Assembly: GCA_965247245.1 (NCBI GenBank) | Contig: CBDFGV010000003.1 | Coordinates: 62,001-126,000 of the forward strand | Direction of reading: 5' to 3' | DNA from: Tectiglobus sp965247245 | Lineage (GTDB): Bacteria; Pseudomonadota; Alphaproteobacteria; Rhizobiales; Hyphomicrobiaceae | DNA: 64,000 nucleotides | Part shown: in pieces, positions 9,526 to 18,285 of the stretch | How the letters are laid out: the number at the start of each line of letters is the position of its first letter | How positions within the stretch are numbered: position 1 is the first letter of the stretch | The notes under the pieces: generated by a model | Told to the model about the DNA's origin: nothing | The model's database searches: none | The model's input: only the letters and a program-made list of their open reading frames with translations | Translations under genes and position numbers: made by a program

Positions 9526-10050
9526 TTAACCGACAATCATCTGCTTCATCCGGAGCGCTTCGTATTCGAGCTCGTTCAAGCGGAAATTGACGACATCACC
9601 GATAGTGATCAGGCCGAGTAACTGCCCATTGCTATCGGTGACAGGCATATGGCGAAAGCGTCCATCTGTCATTTTGCGCAGCACACCAATGAGCTGGTCC
9701 GACGGCGTGCAGGTCACAACTTCGCTGGTCATCAGGTCTTCAACCTTCTGCGGCAGCGTCTGGCCGGGCGTGTCCGCCATGCGGCGCACGATATCACGCT
9801 CCGATAGAATGCCCACCATCTTGCCGGCATCGTCCGTGACGAGGACAGCTCCGATACGCTTGTCACGCAACAGCATGACGACCGTTTCGATTGTCTGATC
9901 TGGGCGGACCGAAAAGATATCGTTGCCCTTCTTGTCCAGTAGGGTAGCAACGGTCGAGTTCTGGGCTGACATGTTGGACTGCACGGATTGGCTCACGGTT
10001 GGAGCATGATCCTTGTCACCGCGTGTTGGTGCCTGATAGCTGCTGGGCAT
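9526..10050 (-). CDS. CBS-domain pair protein
   Basis: 174 residues: a 25-residue low-complexity N-terminus, then two CBS domains (about 45-100 and 108-165). Typical signatures are GAVLVTDDAGKMVGILSERDIVR in the first domain and FRHMPVTDSNGQLLGLITIGDVV in the second. Such stand-alone CBS proteins bind adenosyl ligands and act as energy sensors; the partner is unknown. The start is well supported by AGGAGG seven bases before ATG at 10050. No other domain is attached. Confidence 0.9.
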   Translation of the reverse strand: MPSSYQAPTRGDKDHAPTVSQSVQSNMSAQNSTVATLLDKKGNDIFSVRPDQTIETVVMLLRDKRIGAVLVTDDAGKMVGILSERDIVRRMADTPGQTLPQKVEDLMTSEVVTCTPSDQLIGVLRKMTDGRFRHMPVTDSNGQLLGLITIGDVVNFRLNELEYEALRMKQMIVG

Positions 10051-10134
10051 TGCGTCCTCCTAGGTTAGGTTCGTCGGCTCCCTGGCTGTCAACTTCCTGC
10101 TCTTTCCCGGCGGGTCGTACGTAGCAATCTGGCA

Positions 10135-10359
10135 ATGAAGCCACGAATTGAAATCAAAGGAAAGCACTTGTTCTCAGCCTCCTTACATTTGACCCCGCTC
10201 TCGGCCACCGCTCTCATCTTGCTTGCCGTTGTCGCCGGTTATCGCTACCGCCAAAACTGGCAACAGGAAGGGCCGTTATGGAAGGCCTGGGTTTACGGGA
10301 TTGTTGCCGGTGGATCTCTGGCACTCTTGGCGTTTACACCGCTGCAATTCAGCAGCTGA
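10135..10359 (+). CDS. Small hypothetical membrane protein
   Basis: 74 residues with a basic N-terminus and two hydrophobic stretches (about 21-39 and 53-68) separated by a polar charged linker, so a two-helix inner-membrane protein is likely. I do not recognise a family and see no clear ribosome-binding site before the ATG. It is divergent from the CBS gene, about 85 bases away. It is listed because of the clean hydrophobic pattern and lack of overlap with another gene, but it may not be real. Confidence 0.45.
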   Translation: MKPRIEIKGKHLFSASLHLTPLSATALILLAVVAGYRYRQNWQQEGPLWKAWVYGIVAGGSLALLAFTPLQFSS

Positions 10360-10672
10360 CTGCGAAGGCTAAGGAACCAGGCACACGGCGCGTTGGTCCT
10401 ACAAGGTAAGAGCTGTCGAAGCGAACCAGACGCGCATTTGGCAAGTCTCAGGTCGAAACACTTTCGTCAAATTCAAATTGCAACCATAGATTGCTGATAA
10501 TGGAATTTAAACTCTAAAGTCGTAATTTGCGAGCGTACGTTCGACCAAATCTTTGCCGGCGGGGCAAGACCAACGGGGAATGCCGATCCACTCGGGGTTA
10601 GTGGACTGCTCTTCGCAAGAAACAAAGATTGGTGAGTTTTGAGTACGGTCACCAGGTGGCTGGTCTAGGGGA
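10360..10672. other. Intergenic stretch upstream of the diguanylate cyclase
   Basis: About 310 bases without a convincing gene. An AT-rich segment (about 10452-10520) is the most likely place for a promoter of the downstream cyclase, but I cannot assign -35/-10 boxes with confidence. No terminator-type hairpin is seen after the small membrane protein. Confidence 0.4.
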
Positions 10673-12493
10673 ATGTCGTCAGTGGATAGGAAAGTCGCCG
10701 ACAAAGCGCCAGTCCAAACCGATCAAAGCGAAGAGATCGGCCAAAGTGATTTGGTAGCGACGCTTCTGGCAGAGAATGCGCGGTTGCAGAATCGGTTGCT
10801 TGAACAGCAACAGCGCGCCGATCTTTACGAAGGTGTGTTTCACAGCCTCTCTGACGCAATGCTCATTGCGGACAAGAACCGGGTGATCACGGTTTGTAAC
10901 CCGGCGGTAGAGGCCGTCTTTGGATATACGTCTCAAGACCTGATCGGCAACACAACAGCGATGCTCTACGAGAGCCAGTCCGAATATGAAGCTCAGGGGC
11001 GAGAACGCTTCAATCTCTCTGCTGAAGAGAAATCCAAGCCATACAGTGTCAATTACCGGCGTAAAGACAACGAGGTCTTCATCGGCGAAACGGTTGGGAC
11101 TCCAATCCGCTGTCAGAAGGACAAGCTACTGGGATTCCTGGGCGCCATTCGCGATGTAACGCGCCGCGAGAAGAAGACAACCGAAGTCTTGGAGAACGAG
11201 AAGCTTCTCGATCTCATTGCAAATTCCCTACCGGAACTAGTTGCCTATGTTGATAGCACCGGCACCATGCGCTTCGTCAATTCAACGGGCGAGCAATGGT
11301 ACAACGCCAAGAAGTCCGATCTCATCGGGCGCCCGGTAGCCGGCATCCTAGGACCGGAAGCGACGAAAGTCGTCCGCCCGCTCTATGAGGCTGCTTTTGC
11401 TGGAAACACTATCAAGGAACGGCGCGAACTAACGTATCCTGACGGTGTGCATCGGCACGTCGAGATTTCGTACGTGCCTGACGTCATTGCAGATGGGACT
11501 GTCGTCGGTATGGTCGCGCTGGTCGTTGATGTCTCAGAGCAGCACGCCGTTGAGAGTGAGTTGCGCACCGCGAAGACACGGTTCTCCGACGCGATCGAAG
11601 CGATCCCCGACGGGTTTGCCTACTATGACTGCGAAGATCGCTTGCAGATCTTCAATAGCCAATACCATCGCATCTATTCCAGCAGCACCGACAAGATCGC
11701 GATCGGTTACACTTTCGAGGAGATTATTCGCGACGGCGTGGCGAGAGGGCACTATCCGGAAGCCATCGGTTGCGAGGAAGAGTGGGTCCGGAGCCGGCTG
11801 GCGACACACCGATCTCCACAGGGCGCACTCGAACAGCAGCTCGCAGATGGCAAATGGGTGAAGATTGACGAGCGCCGGACCTGCGATGGTGGGATTGTTG
11901 GCGTCCGGGTTGATATAACGGAGCTCAAGCATCGTGAGGAAGAGTTGCGACGCCTCTCGGTAACCGATCACCTGACAGGATTGGAAAACCGCAGGGCCTT
12001 TCTCTATCATTTGCACGAGACCATGAATTCGGCTGATCGCCACCGCCGCCTGATGGCAGTGCTGTTGATTGATATCGATCGCTTCAAGGCCATCAACGAT
12101 ACCTATGGACATGCTGCCGGCGATGAGGTCCTCAAGACTGTTGCCGAACTCATCACCGCCGAGCTGCGCGGTCAGGATCGTGCGTGCCGCTATGGCGGAG
12201 AGGAGTTCGCAGTCTTTCTGCCAGACACCAGCCTTGGCGGTGCCTATGCCACGGCCGAACGGATTAGGCAGATCATTTCAGCACGGGAGATTTCCTGCAA
12301 CGATGCCGCGATTTGCACATCAGTCAGTATCGGCGTCGCGCAGATCGACGACCGTGATGATCGCTATGAAGATGCGCTATGTCGTGCGGATGAAGCACTC
12401 TATCTTGCCAAGGAAAGCGGACGGAACCGGGTCCGAGTGAAAGCCCATGCTAGCGTCACAGACGAGTCCGATAGCGGCACTGCTGTAGCCTAA
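10673..12493 (+). CDS. PAS-PAS-PAS-GGDEF diguanylate cyclase
   Basis: 606 residues: short coiled N-terminus (about 30-52), PAS 1 (about 53-165), PAS 2 (about 178-292), a third PAS-like domain (about 300-420), then a GGDEF domain (about 425-590). The active-site motif is RYGGEEF (GGEEF at 508-512), and an allosteric c-di-GMP inhibition site RxxD is present at Arg499-Asp502, exactly five residues upstream. It should therefore make c-di-GMP from two GTP with product inhibition. There are no membrane helices, so it is a cytoplasmic sensor. The start at 10673 has AGGGG very close to the ATG. A PilZ-domain protein, a possible c-di-GMP receptor, lies at 42976. Confidence 0.93.
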   Translation: MSSVDRKVADKAPVQTDQSEEIGQSDLVATLLAENARLQNRLLEQQQRADLYEGVFHSLSDAMLIADKNRVITVCNPAVEAVFGYTSQDLIGNTTAMLYESQSEYEAQGRERFNLSAEEKSKPYSVNYRRKDNEVFIGETVGTPIRCQKDKLLGFLGAIRDVTRREKKTTEVLENEKLLDLIANSLPELVAYVDSTGTMRFVNSTGEQWYNAKKSDLIGRPVAGILGPEATKVVRPLYEAAFAGNTIKERRELTYPDGVHRHVEISYVPDVIADGTVVGMVALVVDVSEQHAVESELRTAKTRFSDAIEAIPDGFAYYDCEDRLQIFNSQYHRIYSSSTDKIAIGYTFEEIIRDGVARGHYPEAIGCEEEWVRSRLATHRSPQGALEQQLADGKWVKIDERRTCDGGIVGVRVDITELKHREEELRRLSVTDHLTGLENRRAFLYHLHETMNSADRHRRLMAVLLIDIDRFKAINDTYGHAAGDEVLKTVAELITAELRGQDRACRYGGEEFAVFLPDTSLGGAYATAERIRQIISAREISCNDAAICTSVSIGVAQIDDRDDRYEDALCRADEALYLAKESGRNRVRVKAHASVTDESDSGTAVA

Positions 12494-12530
12494 ACCTGCG
12501 CCAGTCACGACTCCGAAGGTCTCTTCGACC

Positions 12531-13292
12531 TCAGTATTGGATTCGACTCGTCGCAGCTCCATCAACAACAAGGTTGGTCCCGCTGATGTAGCTGGCTGCC
12601 GGGCTTGCCAGGAAGACCACTGCGTTGGCGACTTCCTCTGGCGATCCAAGTCGTCCCATCGGGCATCGCGCGATCGCAGCCGCGTAGGCGTCAGGCGCCT
12701 CACGCTTTCTGACATCCCACACGCCACCTTCAAAGTAGATCGCGCCGGGCGAGACCGTATTAGCGCGGATACCTTTGCTTCCGAGGTTGGTGCTTAGGCC
12801 AGACAAGTAGCTAATCAGGGCAGCCTTGACGCCGCTGTAGGCGCGAACACCACCGGCCGTATTGATGGCCGCTGTGCTCGATATGGCAACGATTGAAGCA
12901 GCGTCTGACGCCTCAAGGTAAGGCATCGCCGCTTCGACAGTGCGCACTGTTCCAAGTATGTCGACTTCCAGGCCTTTGCGCCAGGCATCTACGTCCGCGC
13001 CGCCAACTAAGGCGCTGGCATTGGGAATGATGATATCCAAACCGCCGAGCACATCAGCAGTATCGGCGATCCATTGGCGCAACTGGGCATCGTCAGCAAC
13101 GTCAACCGCACCTCCGATTACTTGGACGCTTTTGCCACCAAGACCAGCGGTTGCGCCATCAACCTCCGCTTTGTCACGGGCGCAAAAGCCAACGTGGCAT
13201 CCTTCTGCAACGAGGAGTTCGACGATCTGGCGGCCAATTCCGCGAGTGCCGCCGGTGACAATTGCGCGCTTTCCCGCAAGACCAAGATCCAT
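12531..13292 (-). CDS. SDR-family oxidoreductase
   Basis: 253 residues of a classical short-chain dehydrogenase: cofactor motif TGGTRGIG at 13-20, an NAxA-type segment, and a catalytic YSGVK (Tyr-x3-Lys) with an ISS serine upstream. The C-terminus YISGTNLVVDGA is typical of FabG-like members. The start is supported by GGGAGGAAG before the ATG. The gene is divergent from a crotonase with about 80 bases between the starts, so the two may share regulation. The substrate is unknown. Confidence 0.9.
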   Translation of the reverse strand: MDLGLAGKRAIVTGGTRGIGRQIVELLVAEGCHVGFCARDKAEVDGATAGLGGKSVQVIGGAVDVADDAQLRQWIADTADVLGGLDIIIPNASALVGGADVDAWRKGLEVDILGTVRTVEAAMPYLEASDAASIVAISSTAAINTAGGVRAYSGVKAALISYLSGLSTNLGSKGIRANTVSPGAIYFEGGVWDVRKREAPDAYAAAIARCPMGRLGSPEEVANAVVFLASPAASYISGTNLVVDGAATSRIQY

Positions 13293-13372
13293 GAACTACT
13301 TCCTCCCTGATGATCTTCGCTATAGTGGACGCCAGATCAACGTCACGACAACTCTCTGGGAGGATTTCCACT

Positions 13373-14218
13373 ATGGCCTATGAGTTCAAGCTTATGCGCG
13401 TGGATATCCAGGGCCGGATTGCGACGGTGACTATCGACAATCCACCGGTCAACGTTATTACTATGGCGCTTTTTGCCGAACTGGATGCGCTGTCCAGTGA
13501 GCTTAAGGCCGATCCTGATCTGACGGTCGTCATCATGCGCAGCGCTGATCCGGATTTCTTCCTGGCCCACTTCGATGTTGCTGCGATCCTCGAACGACCC
13601 ATCGGGTTCGAACCGCAGCGGGACGCCCAGATCAAGCCATTTCATGTTCTGTGCGAGCGCTTCCGCACCATGAACAAAGTGATCATCGGCCAGATCGAAG
13701 GGCGTGTCGGCGGCGGCGGCAGCGAACTTGCTGCAGCGTTTGACATGCGGTTCGGCGTCCGCGGTCAAACGCGGGTCAATCAGATGGAAGTACCGCTTGG
13801 GATTATTCCCGGCGGTACCGGCACGCAACGCCTGCCCCGCCTATTGGGGCGGGGGCGCGCTCTGGAACTTATCTTGAGTGGCGATGACATGGATGCTGAA
13901 ACCGCCGAGCGCTGGGGTTATCTCAATCGGATCTTCGAGCCGGACGCGATTGGACCTTTCGTCGATGGTCTGGCTCAACGCATTGCATCATTCCCGCCAG
14001 CAGCGGTTCGGTTGGCCAAGCAATCAGTTAATCAAGCTGATAAGCCATGGCTCGATGGGTTGTTCGAGGAAGCCTACTTGTTTGAGCGACTCCTGCGCAC
14101 CGACGATGCGCGCCGCAACATGCAACGGTTCCTCGAAATTGGCGGACAAACGCGCGATGGCGAATTGCGCATGGATGAGCTCTGCGCCGAACTCGGTGAC
14201 ACCGGCTTGGAACAGTAA
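13373..14218 (+). CDS. Enoyl-CoA hydratase/isomerase (crotonase) family protein
   Basis: 281 residues of the crotonase fold. The oxyanion/active-site region GGGGSELAAAF (Glu118) and MEVPLGIIPGGTGTQRL (Glu139) carry both glutamates used by hydratases, so a hydratase-type reaction on an acyl-CoA is plausible. The start at 13373 has GGGAGGA upstream and gives the normal N-terminus; the frame is open to 13310. It runs divergent from the SDR at 12531. A specific CoA substrate cannot be named. Confidence 0.9.
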   Translation: MAYEFKLMRVDIQGRIATVTIDNPPVNVITMALFAELDALSSELKADPDLTVVIMRSADPDFFLAHFDVAAILERPIGFEPQRDAQIKPFHVLCERFRTMNKVIIGQIEGRVGGGGSELAAAFDMRFGVRGQTRVNQMEVPLGIIPGGTGTQRLPRLLGRGRALELILSGDDMDAETAERWGYLNRIFEPDAIGPFVDGLAQRIASFPPAAVRLAKQSVNQADKPWLDGLFEEAYLFERLLRTDDARRNMQRFLEIGGQTRDGELRMDELCAELGDTGLEQ

Positions 14219-14312
14219 GCAGCGGCGCAGAGATTCATTTCTGATGCCACCTCTGCTCCCCAAGCCGCTCGCCGCGTCGCTATGGTAACCTGAAACAGCA
14301 CGACGAAGGGCC

Positions 14313-14963
14313 TTAGCGCACGGCAACGAGGCACGCGTAGTTCTCAGCTGCCGTCGGGGTGTCAATGTTCGGCTCAAGATGGGCAATTGATTTTGGATCT
14401 GAGAAGCCAGCCTTACGGAGAAAGTCGAGGTGGATATCAATCTCGAAGCGTCCGGGCTCATAGTCCCAGCTGGTCCCGTCAGGCTTGATGAAGTCTCCGT
14501 TCACCAGAACTCCGCCAACGGGGAGCGTCTCATAGCATCGGGCATAAACATCTGCGACAGGATCGCGGCCACCCAGATCGTGAAGTGCCCATGTCGATAT
14601 GATCGCGTCTGGCTGGCGTGAAAGTTTTTGCGGCCAGGCCTGATCCATCAGGTCCGCATTTGTGAAGGTTACACGGGGTACGAGTTCACCGATTGTCTCG
14701 CGGGCAACATCGAAGAAAACCTCGGAAAAATCGAGCGCCTCGTAGGTCATCGCCGTATGCCGCTCGAGGATATGACGCGCCATGTAGCCAGGACCCGTAC
14801 CAAGCTCGACAACATGCGGAGCTTCCTTGCCAAGTGCGTTGACCTGATCGAGGATCATGTCAAACAGCTGTAGGCGGGGCTCGGTTGGCACAAACCTGCT
14901 GGCCCACCCACGCACAAACTCGGCATCATGAAACTCGTGCTGTGCACCCACAAAGCCTGACAT
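14313..14963 (-). CDS. Class I SAM-dependent methyltransferase
   Basis: 216 residues with motif I VVELGTGPGYMA (about 51-62), acidic motif YEALDFSE, and a post-motif segment IISTWALHDLGG. The fold is that of small-molecule methyltransferases; no substrate-specific element is recognised. The start has GGGAGTGAG upstream. It is the last gene of a minus-strand run (SDR, Rieske oxygenase, M19 dipeptidase, methyltransferase), 97 bases after the dipeptidase, and so may act on the same compound. Confidence 0.85.
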   Translation of the reverse strand: MSGFVGAQHEFHDAEFVRGWASRFVPTEPRLQLFDMILDQVNALGKEAPHVVELGTGPGYMARHILERHTAMTYEALDFSEVFFDVARETIGELVPRVTFTNADLMDQAWPQKLSRQPDAIISTWALHDLGGRDPVADVYARCYETLPVGGVLVNGDFIKPDGTSWDYEPGRFEIDIHLDFLRKAGFSDPKSIAHLEPNIDTPTAAENYACLVAVR

Positions 14964-15060
14964 GTCTCACTCCCTTATATGTCATTTTGAATTGCAGTAC
15001 TCGCGTGGCTGGCGGATCAGTGGTTGTTGCCAGGCCAACGGACAACTCGCGCGGTCTTGT

Positions 15061-16059
15061 TCAGCTGCCCCAGACTTGCTTGAAAACACGCTTGAAGTTG
15101 CCGCCAAGATATCCCCGAATGTGCTCCTCACGCCAACCACGCGCGACGAGTGCTTCTGTGATCCTCGGCAAATCGCTATGCTTGTTGCAGTCGGAAAGGT
15201 AGCGCTCCGGGATCGCCTCGCCAAATGTACGATTAAAGCGATTGATACCTTCCCAGCGGCGCCAGTGGCCGCGTTCGAATGCCATTCTTTGGTAGTTGCT
15301 GCCGGTCGCGAGATCAGTTCCGAAGCCAACGTGATCAATCCCGGCCACATCGACCAAGTAATCCAGATGGCGGTAGAAATCATCAAGTGATGGTTTGCGG
15401 TTCGGATCCTGATCCCAGCACATTGGTCCATAGATGCTGGCACCGATGACACCGCCTTTCGCTGCCACCGCCTTGATGATGTCGTCGGTTTTGTTGCGCT
15501 CCAATTCTGCGAGCGCGCGGGCATTGGCATGCGTAATAAGAACCGGATGCTCGGAGTGATCGATCACATCAAACATCGTGCGTTGGCCGACATGACTGAG
15601 ATCAATGGCGATACCGAGCTCATTCATGATCCGGACAGCATCGCGACCTAGCAACGTAAGTCCTGCCTCCTCCGGTTCCAGGCAGCCATCGCCGAATGCA
15701 TTACGATAGTTATAGGTGAGCTGCATGATGCGCAGCCCGAGGCGACGAAAGAAATGGAAGCGATCAAGTTCGTCAGCGACCGGCCGCGAATTCTGCCAGC
15801 CCAGAACAATACCCACTTTTCCATCAGCCTTGGCCTTGTCGAGATCCTGACTGGTCTCGATTTGCCGGAACGGTGTCTCAGGTCTGGCCAATAGTCCATG
15901 CCACCGCGCGATCTCTTCGCAAGCCTGCGGGAAGTCAGCCTCGAAATGACAGGTGGTGACGTTGATCGCATTGATGCCGCCAGCGATGAGATCACTTGCA
16001 TCGCCGTCGCAATGGTAGACCAAGCCATCAATCACCAAGGCATCATCATGCAGGCTCAT
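15061..16059 (-). CDS. Peptidase M19 (renal dipeptidase-like) metallohydrolase
   Basis: 332 residues. The metal ligand pair His16-x-Asp18 (YHCDGD), the NAFGDGCLEPEEAGLT block and the IDLSHVG block are hallmarks of the M19 family, which hydrolyses dipeptides and related amides with a binuclear zinc site. There is no signal peptide, so it should be cytoplasmic, unlike the mammalian membrane enzyme. AGGAAGGAA precedes the ATG. It follows a Rieske oxygenase by 23 bases, which suggests hydrolysis of an amide in a catabolic route rather than general peptide turnover. Confidence 0.88.
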   Translation of the reverse strand: MSLHDDALVIDGLVYHCDGDASDLIAGGINAINVTTCHFEADFPQACEEIARWHGLLARPETPFRQIETSQDLDKAKADGKVGIVLGWQNSRPVADELDRFHFFRRLGLRIMQLTYNYRNAFGDGCLEPEEAGLTLLGRDAVRIMNELGIAIDLSHVGQRTMFDVIDHSEHPVLITHANARALAELERNKTDDIIKAVAAKGGVIGASIYGPMCWDQDPNRKPSLDDFYRHLDYLVDVAGIDHVGFGTDLATGSNYQRMAFERGHWRRWEGINRFNRTFGEAIPERYLSDCNKHSDLPRITEALVARGWREEHIRGYLGGNFKRVFKQVWGS

Positions 16060-16082
16060 GCAGAGGTTCCTTCCTGAACGGG

Positions 16083-17231
16083 TTACAGTGGCGCGCCGAC
16101 AGCTTCGGCCAATGTGCGCTGATAGAAAGCCAGAGCCGGCTCATTGCGGCCGTAGATAACTTTATCAAGTGCACCACTATTGAACGCTTTCTGTGCCCCA
16201 GCACCCGTTGGGAAGTCTTCGCTTTGCACCGTGCGAATGGTCAGATCCATGTTGCGATCCCAATGCGTACGAGCCTTTTCCGTGGTTGCAGGCTCCGGAA
16301 TGTAGAACTCCAGAAAGACGTGGCTGCGGTCGGTCCGGTTGTCGGTCGGGAACACACGCCAAATCTCAGCATGATCAATTTGCATGACCACGACGGTGTT
16401 CGGGAAGAGCACGTAGACGATGGCAGAGTGCGTGATCAGATCCCATTCGTTCTTTGGTTTGTCCCGGAGGGTTTCGATGGACCGACGCGGAAGCGTCTCA
16501 CGGAGATTGCGCCCGAAGGTATCGAGAAGGCATACGCTCGGGAAAAAGATTGGTGCAACCGTGTCATTATGCAGTGGTGTGAAGTGGTAGGGCTCAAGGA
16601 ACGTATCGACAATGACCTTCCAATTCATATCGCAGTCGATACGACGCGTCTCGTAGTGATGGTATGAGGCGAAATCGTAGCTCGCAAACTCATCACTCAG
16701 ACCGGCAAAGACCTCATCACTGGTAATCGGTTGATCACCAGTAGGGCGAACCCAAATCAGCCCGTGTTCCTCCAACAGCGGCAGCTCGTTTAGACTGCAG
16801 GCATTGAAGTCGAGCTCCGGAAAGCCGTCCTGCTGCGGTACGGTCACCAGTTGGCCATCGAGGTTATAGGTCCACGCATGATAGGGACAGACGATGCGCC
16901 GTCTGGCCTCGCCCGAGCCATCAAGCAGGCGGGAGCCGCGATGCTTGCAAGCGTTTAGGAATGCGCGGGCCTTACCGTTCTCATCTCGAACCAGCAGGAT
17001 TGGCACACCCGTGTTATCATCAGTTAGGTAGCTTCGCGGTTCCGGAAGCGTGCACGACAGTCCCATTACGATCGGTTCACGTCGCAGCAGATCGAGCTCG
17101 CGTCGCAGCCGATCTTTGCAGGTATACGCCGTCACCGGGTTGACAGTCACCTCGTCGAACATCGCTGTCGTATTGGCGTCAAGATGCGCGAACAGTTGTT
17201 CGGTTAGCTCAATCTGAGTTTGCTGGCGCAT
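16083..17231 (-). CDS. Rieske non-heme iron oxygenase, alpha subunit
   Basis: 382 residues. The Rieske [2Fe-2S] motif is complete: Cys95-x-His97 (CKHRGS) and Cys115-x2-His118 (CPYHAW). The mononuclear iron site is represented by EPYHFTPLH (His216, His221). Enzymes of this group hydroxylate or demethylate aromatic or quaternary-amine substrates using electrons from a separate reductase, which is not encoded nearby. The start at 17231 is preceded by AAGGAACC; an upstream frame extension would overlap the SDR. It sits between an SDR (28 bases upstream) and the M19 dipeptidase (23 bases downstream) in one operon. Confidence 0.92.
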   Translation of the reverse strand: MRQQTQIELTEQLFAHLDANTTAMFDEVTVNPVTAYTCKDRLRRELDLLRREPIVMGLSCTLPEPRSYLTDDNTGVPILLVRDENGKARAFLNACKHRGSRLLDGSGEARRRIVCPYHAWTYNLDGQLVTVPQQDGFPELDFNACSLNELPLLEEHGLIWVRPTGDQPITSDEVFAGLSDEFASYDFASYHHYETRRIDCDMNWKVIVDTFLEPYHFTPLHNDTVAPIFFPSVCLLDTFGRNLRETLPRRSIETLRDKPKNEWDLITHSAIVYVLFPNTVVVMQIDHAEIWRVFPTDNRTDRSHVFLEFYIPEPATTEKARTHWDRNMDLTIRTVQSEDFPTGAGAQKAFNSGALDKVIYGRNEPALAFYQRTLAEAVGAPL

Positions 17232-17259
17232 GGGGCGGGTTCCTTCAAAGCCAGTCGGG

Positions 17260-18021
17260 TCAGAGAAACACAGTGCCGCCATCGACCATGAGGGTCTGGC
17301 CGGTAACGAACTTGCTGTCATCACTCAAAAGATATCTCACCGTGCCGACCAGATCGTCAGTTTCGAGATTGCGCTGCAAACTCTGGCCTCCAGCGATGAT
17401 CTGCTTGGCCTTCTCAAGCCGCTCACCAAAGAACTCCTCGGTGCCTTCGGTCATGACGGCCGACGGTGCGATCGCATTGACGCGGATCCAACTGCGCCCA
17501 AGCTCCCGCGCCAAGGATCGTGTCATGCCGATCACGGCGGCTTTCGATGTGGCGTAGTGAAGGGCATTCGGCATACCGTAGACGGCGGCAAGAGAGGCGA
17601 TATTGATAATGCTGCCGCCGCCACCCTCGCGCATATGCGGGATTACGGCTTTACAGCAGCGCCACACGCCGGAGACATTCACATCCATGACACGCTGCCA
17701 TTCCTGCTCGTCAAGAGCATCGGCCTTGCCGCTGGCCAGTCCACCGTACAGCGCTGCATTGTTGATGATGCCGTCGATCCGGCCATAGGCCTCGATTGCG
17801 GCAACAGCCATGGCGGTACAAGAGGCTGTGTCACTGACATCCAGCGTGATCGCTTTGGCTTCACCGCCGGCACTCTGGATATCGGAAACCGTATCGGCGC
17901 TGTCCCGCACATCGCCTGCAATGATCTTGGCGCCATCTGCCGCGAGAGCTGACGCGTACGCCCGGCCCAAGCCACGCGCTGCACCGGTTACGACAATCAC
18001 TTTGCCCGCCACAGCTGCCAT
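17260..18021 (-). CDS. SDR-family oxidoreductase, first gene of the Rieske/M19 operon
   Basis: 253 residues of a classical SDR: VTGAARGLG cofactor motif, NNAALYG, NIAS serine and catalytic YATSK. The C-terminus FVTGQTLMVDGG is FabG-like. The start at 18021 follows GGAGGAAAAT; a GTG-side extension to 18036 is unlikely. It probably oxidises an alcohol made or consumed by the Rieske oxygenase encoded directly downstream. Confidence 0.9.
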   Translation of the reverse strand: MAAVAGKVIVVTGAARGLGRAYASALAADGAKIIAGDVRDSADTVSDIQSAGGEAKAITLDVSDTASCTAMAVAAIEAYGRIDGIINNAALYGGLASGKADALDEQEWQRVMDVNVSGVWRCCKAVIPHMREGGGGSIINIASLAAVYGMPNALHYATSKAAVIGMTRSLARELGRSWIRVNAIAPSAVMTEGTEEFFGERLEKAKQIIAGGQSLQRNLETDDLVGTVRYLLSDDSKFVTGQTLMVDGGTVFL

Positions 18022-18210
18022 GATTTTCCTCCACATTCACCAACACCGCGTTCGTTACGGTCCCATCGTTTGCCCGCCGAGGCAAGGCTGGGACGGAATG
18101 TTTACCGGAAACCGCCCGGAAACAAATCGCGCAGCTGATGAATTGGTCTTAGAGGCTGAGCACGCAGAATGGGAAGCATTGCGCTGGGACTGTTTCAAGC
18201 CCAGCAACCC

Positions 18211-18251
18211 AAAAGAGAAAGCCCCCCGCATGCATCATGCGAGGGGCTTTC
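18211..18251 (-). terminator. Rho-independent terminator of the Lys/Arg-repeat gene
   Basis: A long stem, GAAAGCCCC pairing with GGGGCTTTC plus an inner GCATG/CATGC-type stem, spans 18217-18251. On the minus strand it is followed by UCUCUUUU (18216-18211). It sits 35 bases beyond the stop of the basic repeat protein gene, whose transcript it should end. Confidence 0.85.
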
Positions 18252-18285
18252 GATTTGACCTGCGGTCTTTGAACTTGCCGGGTTG

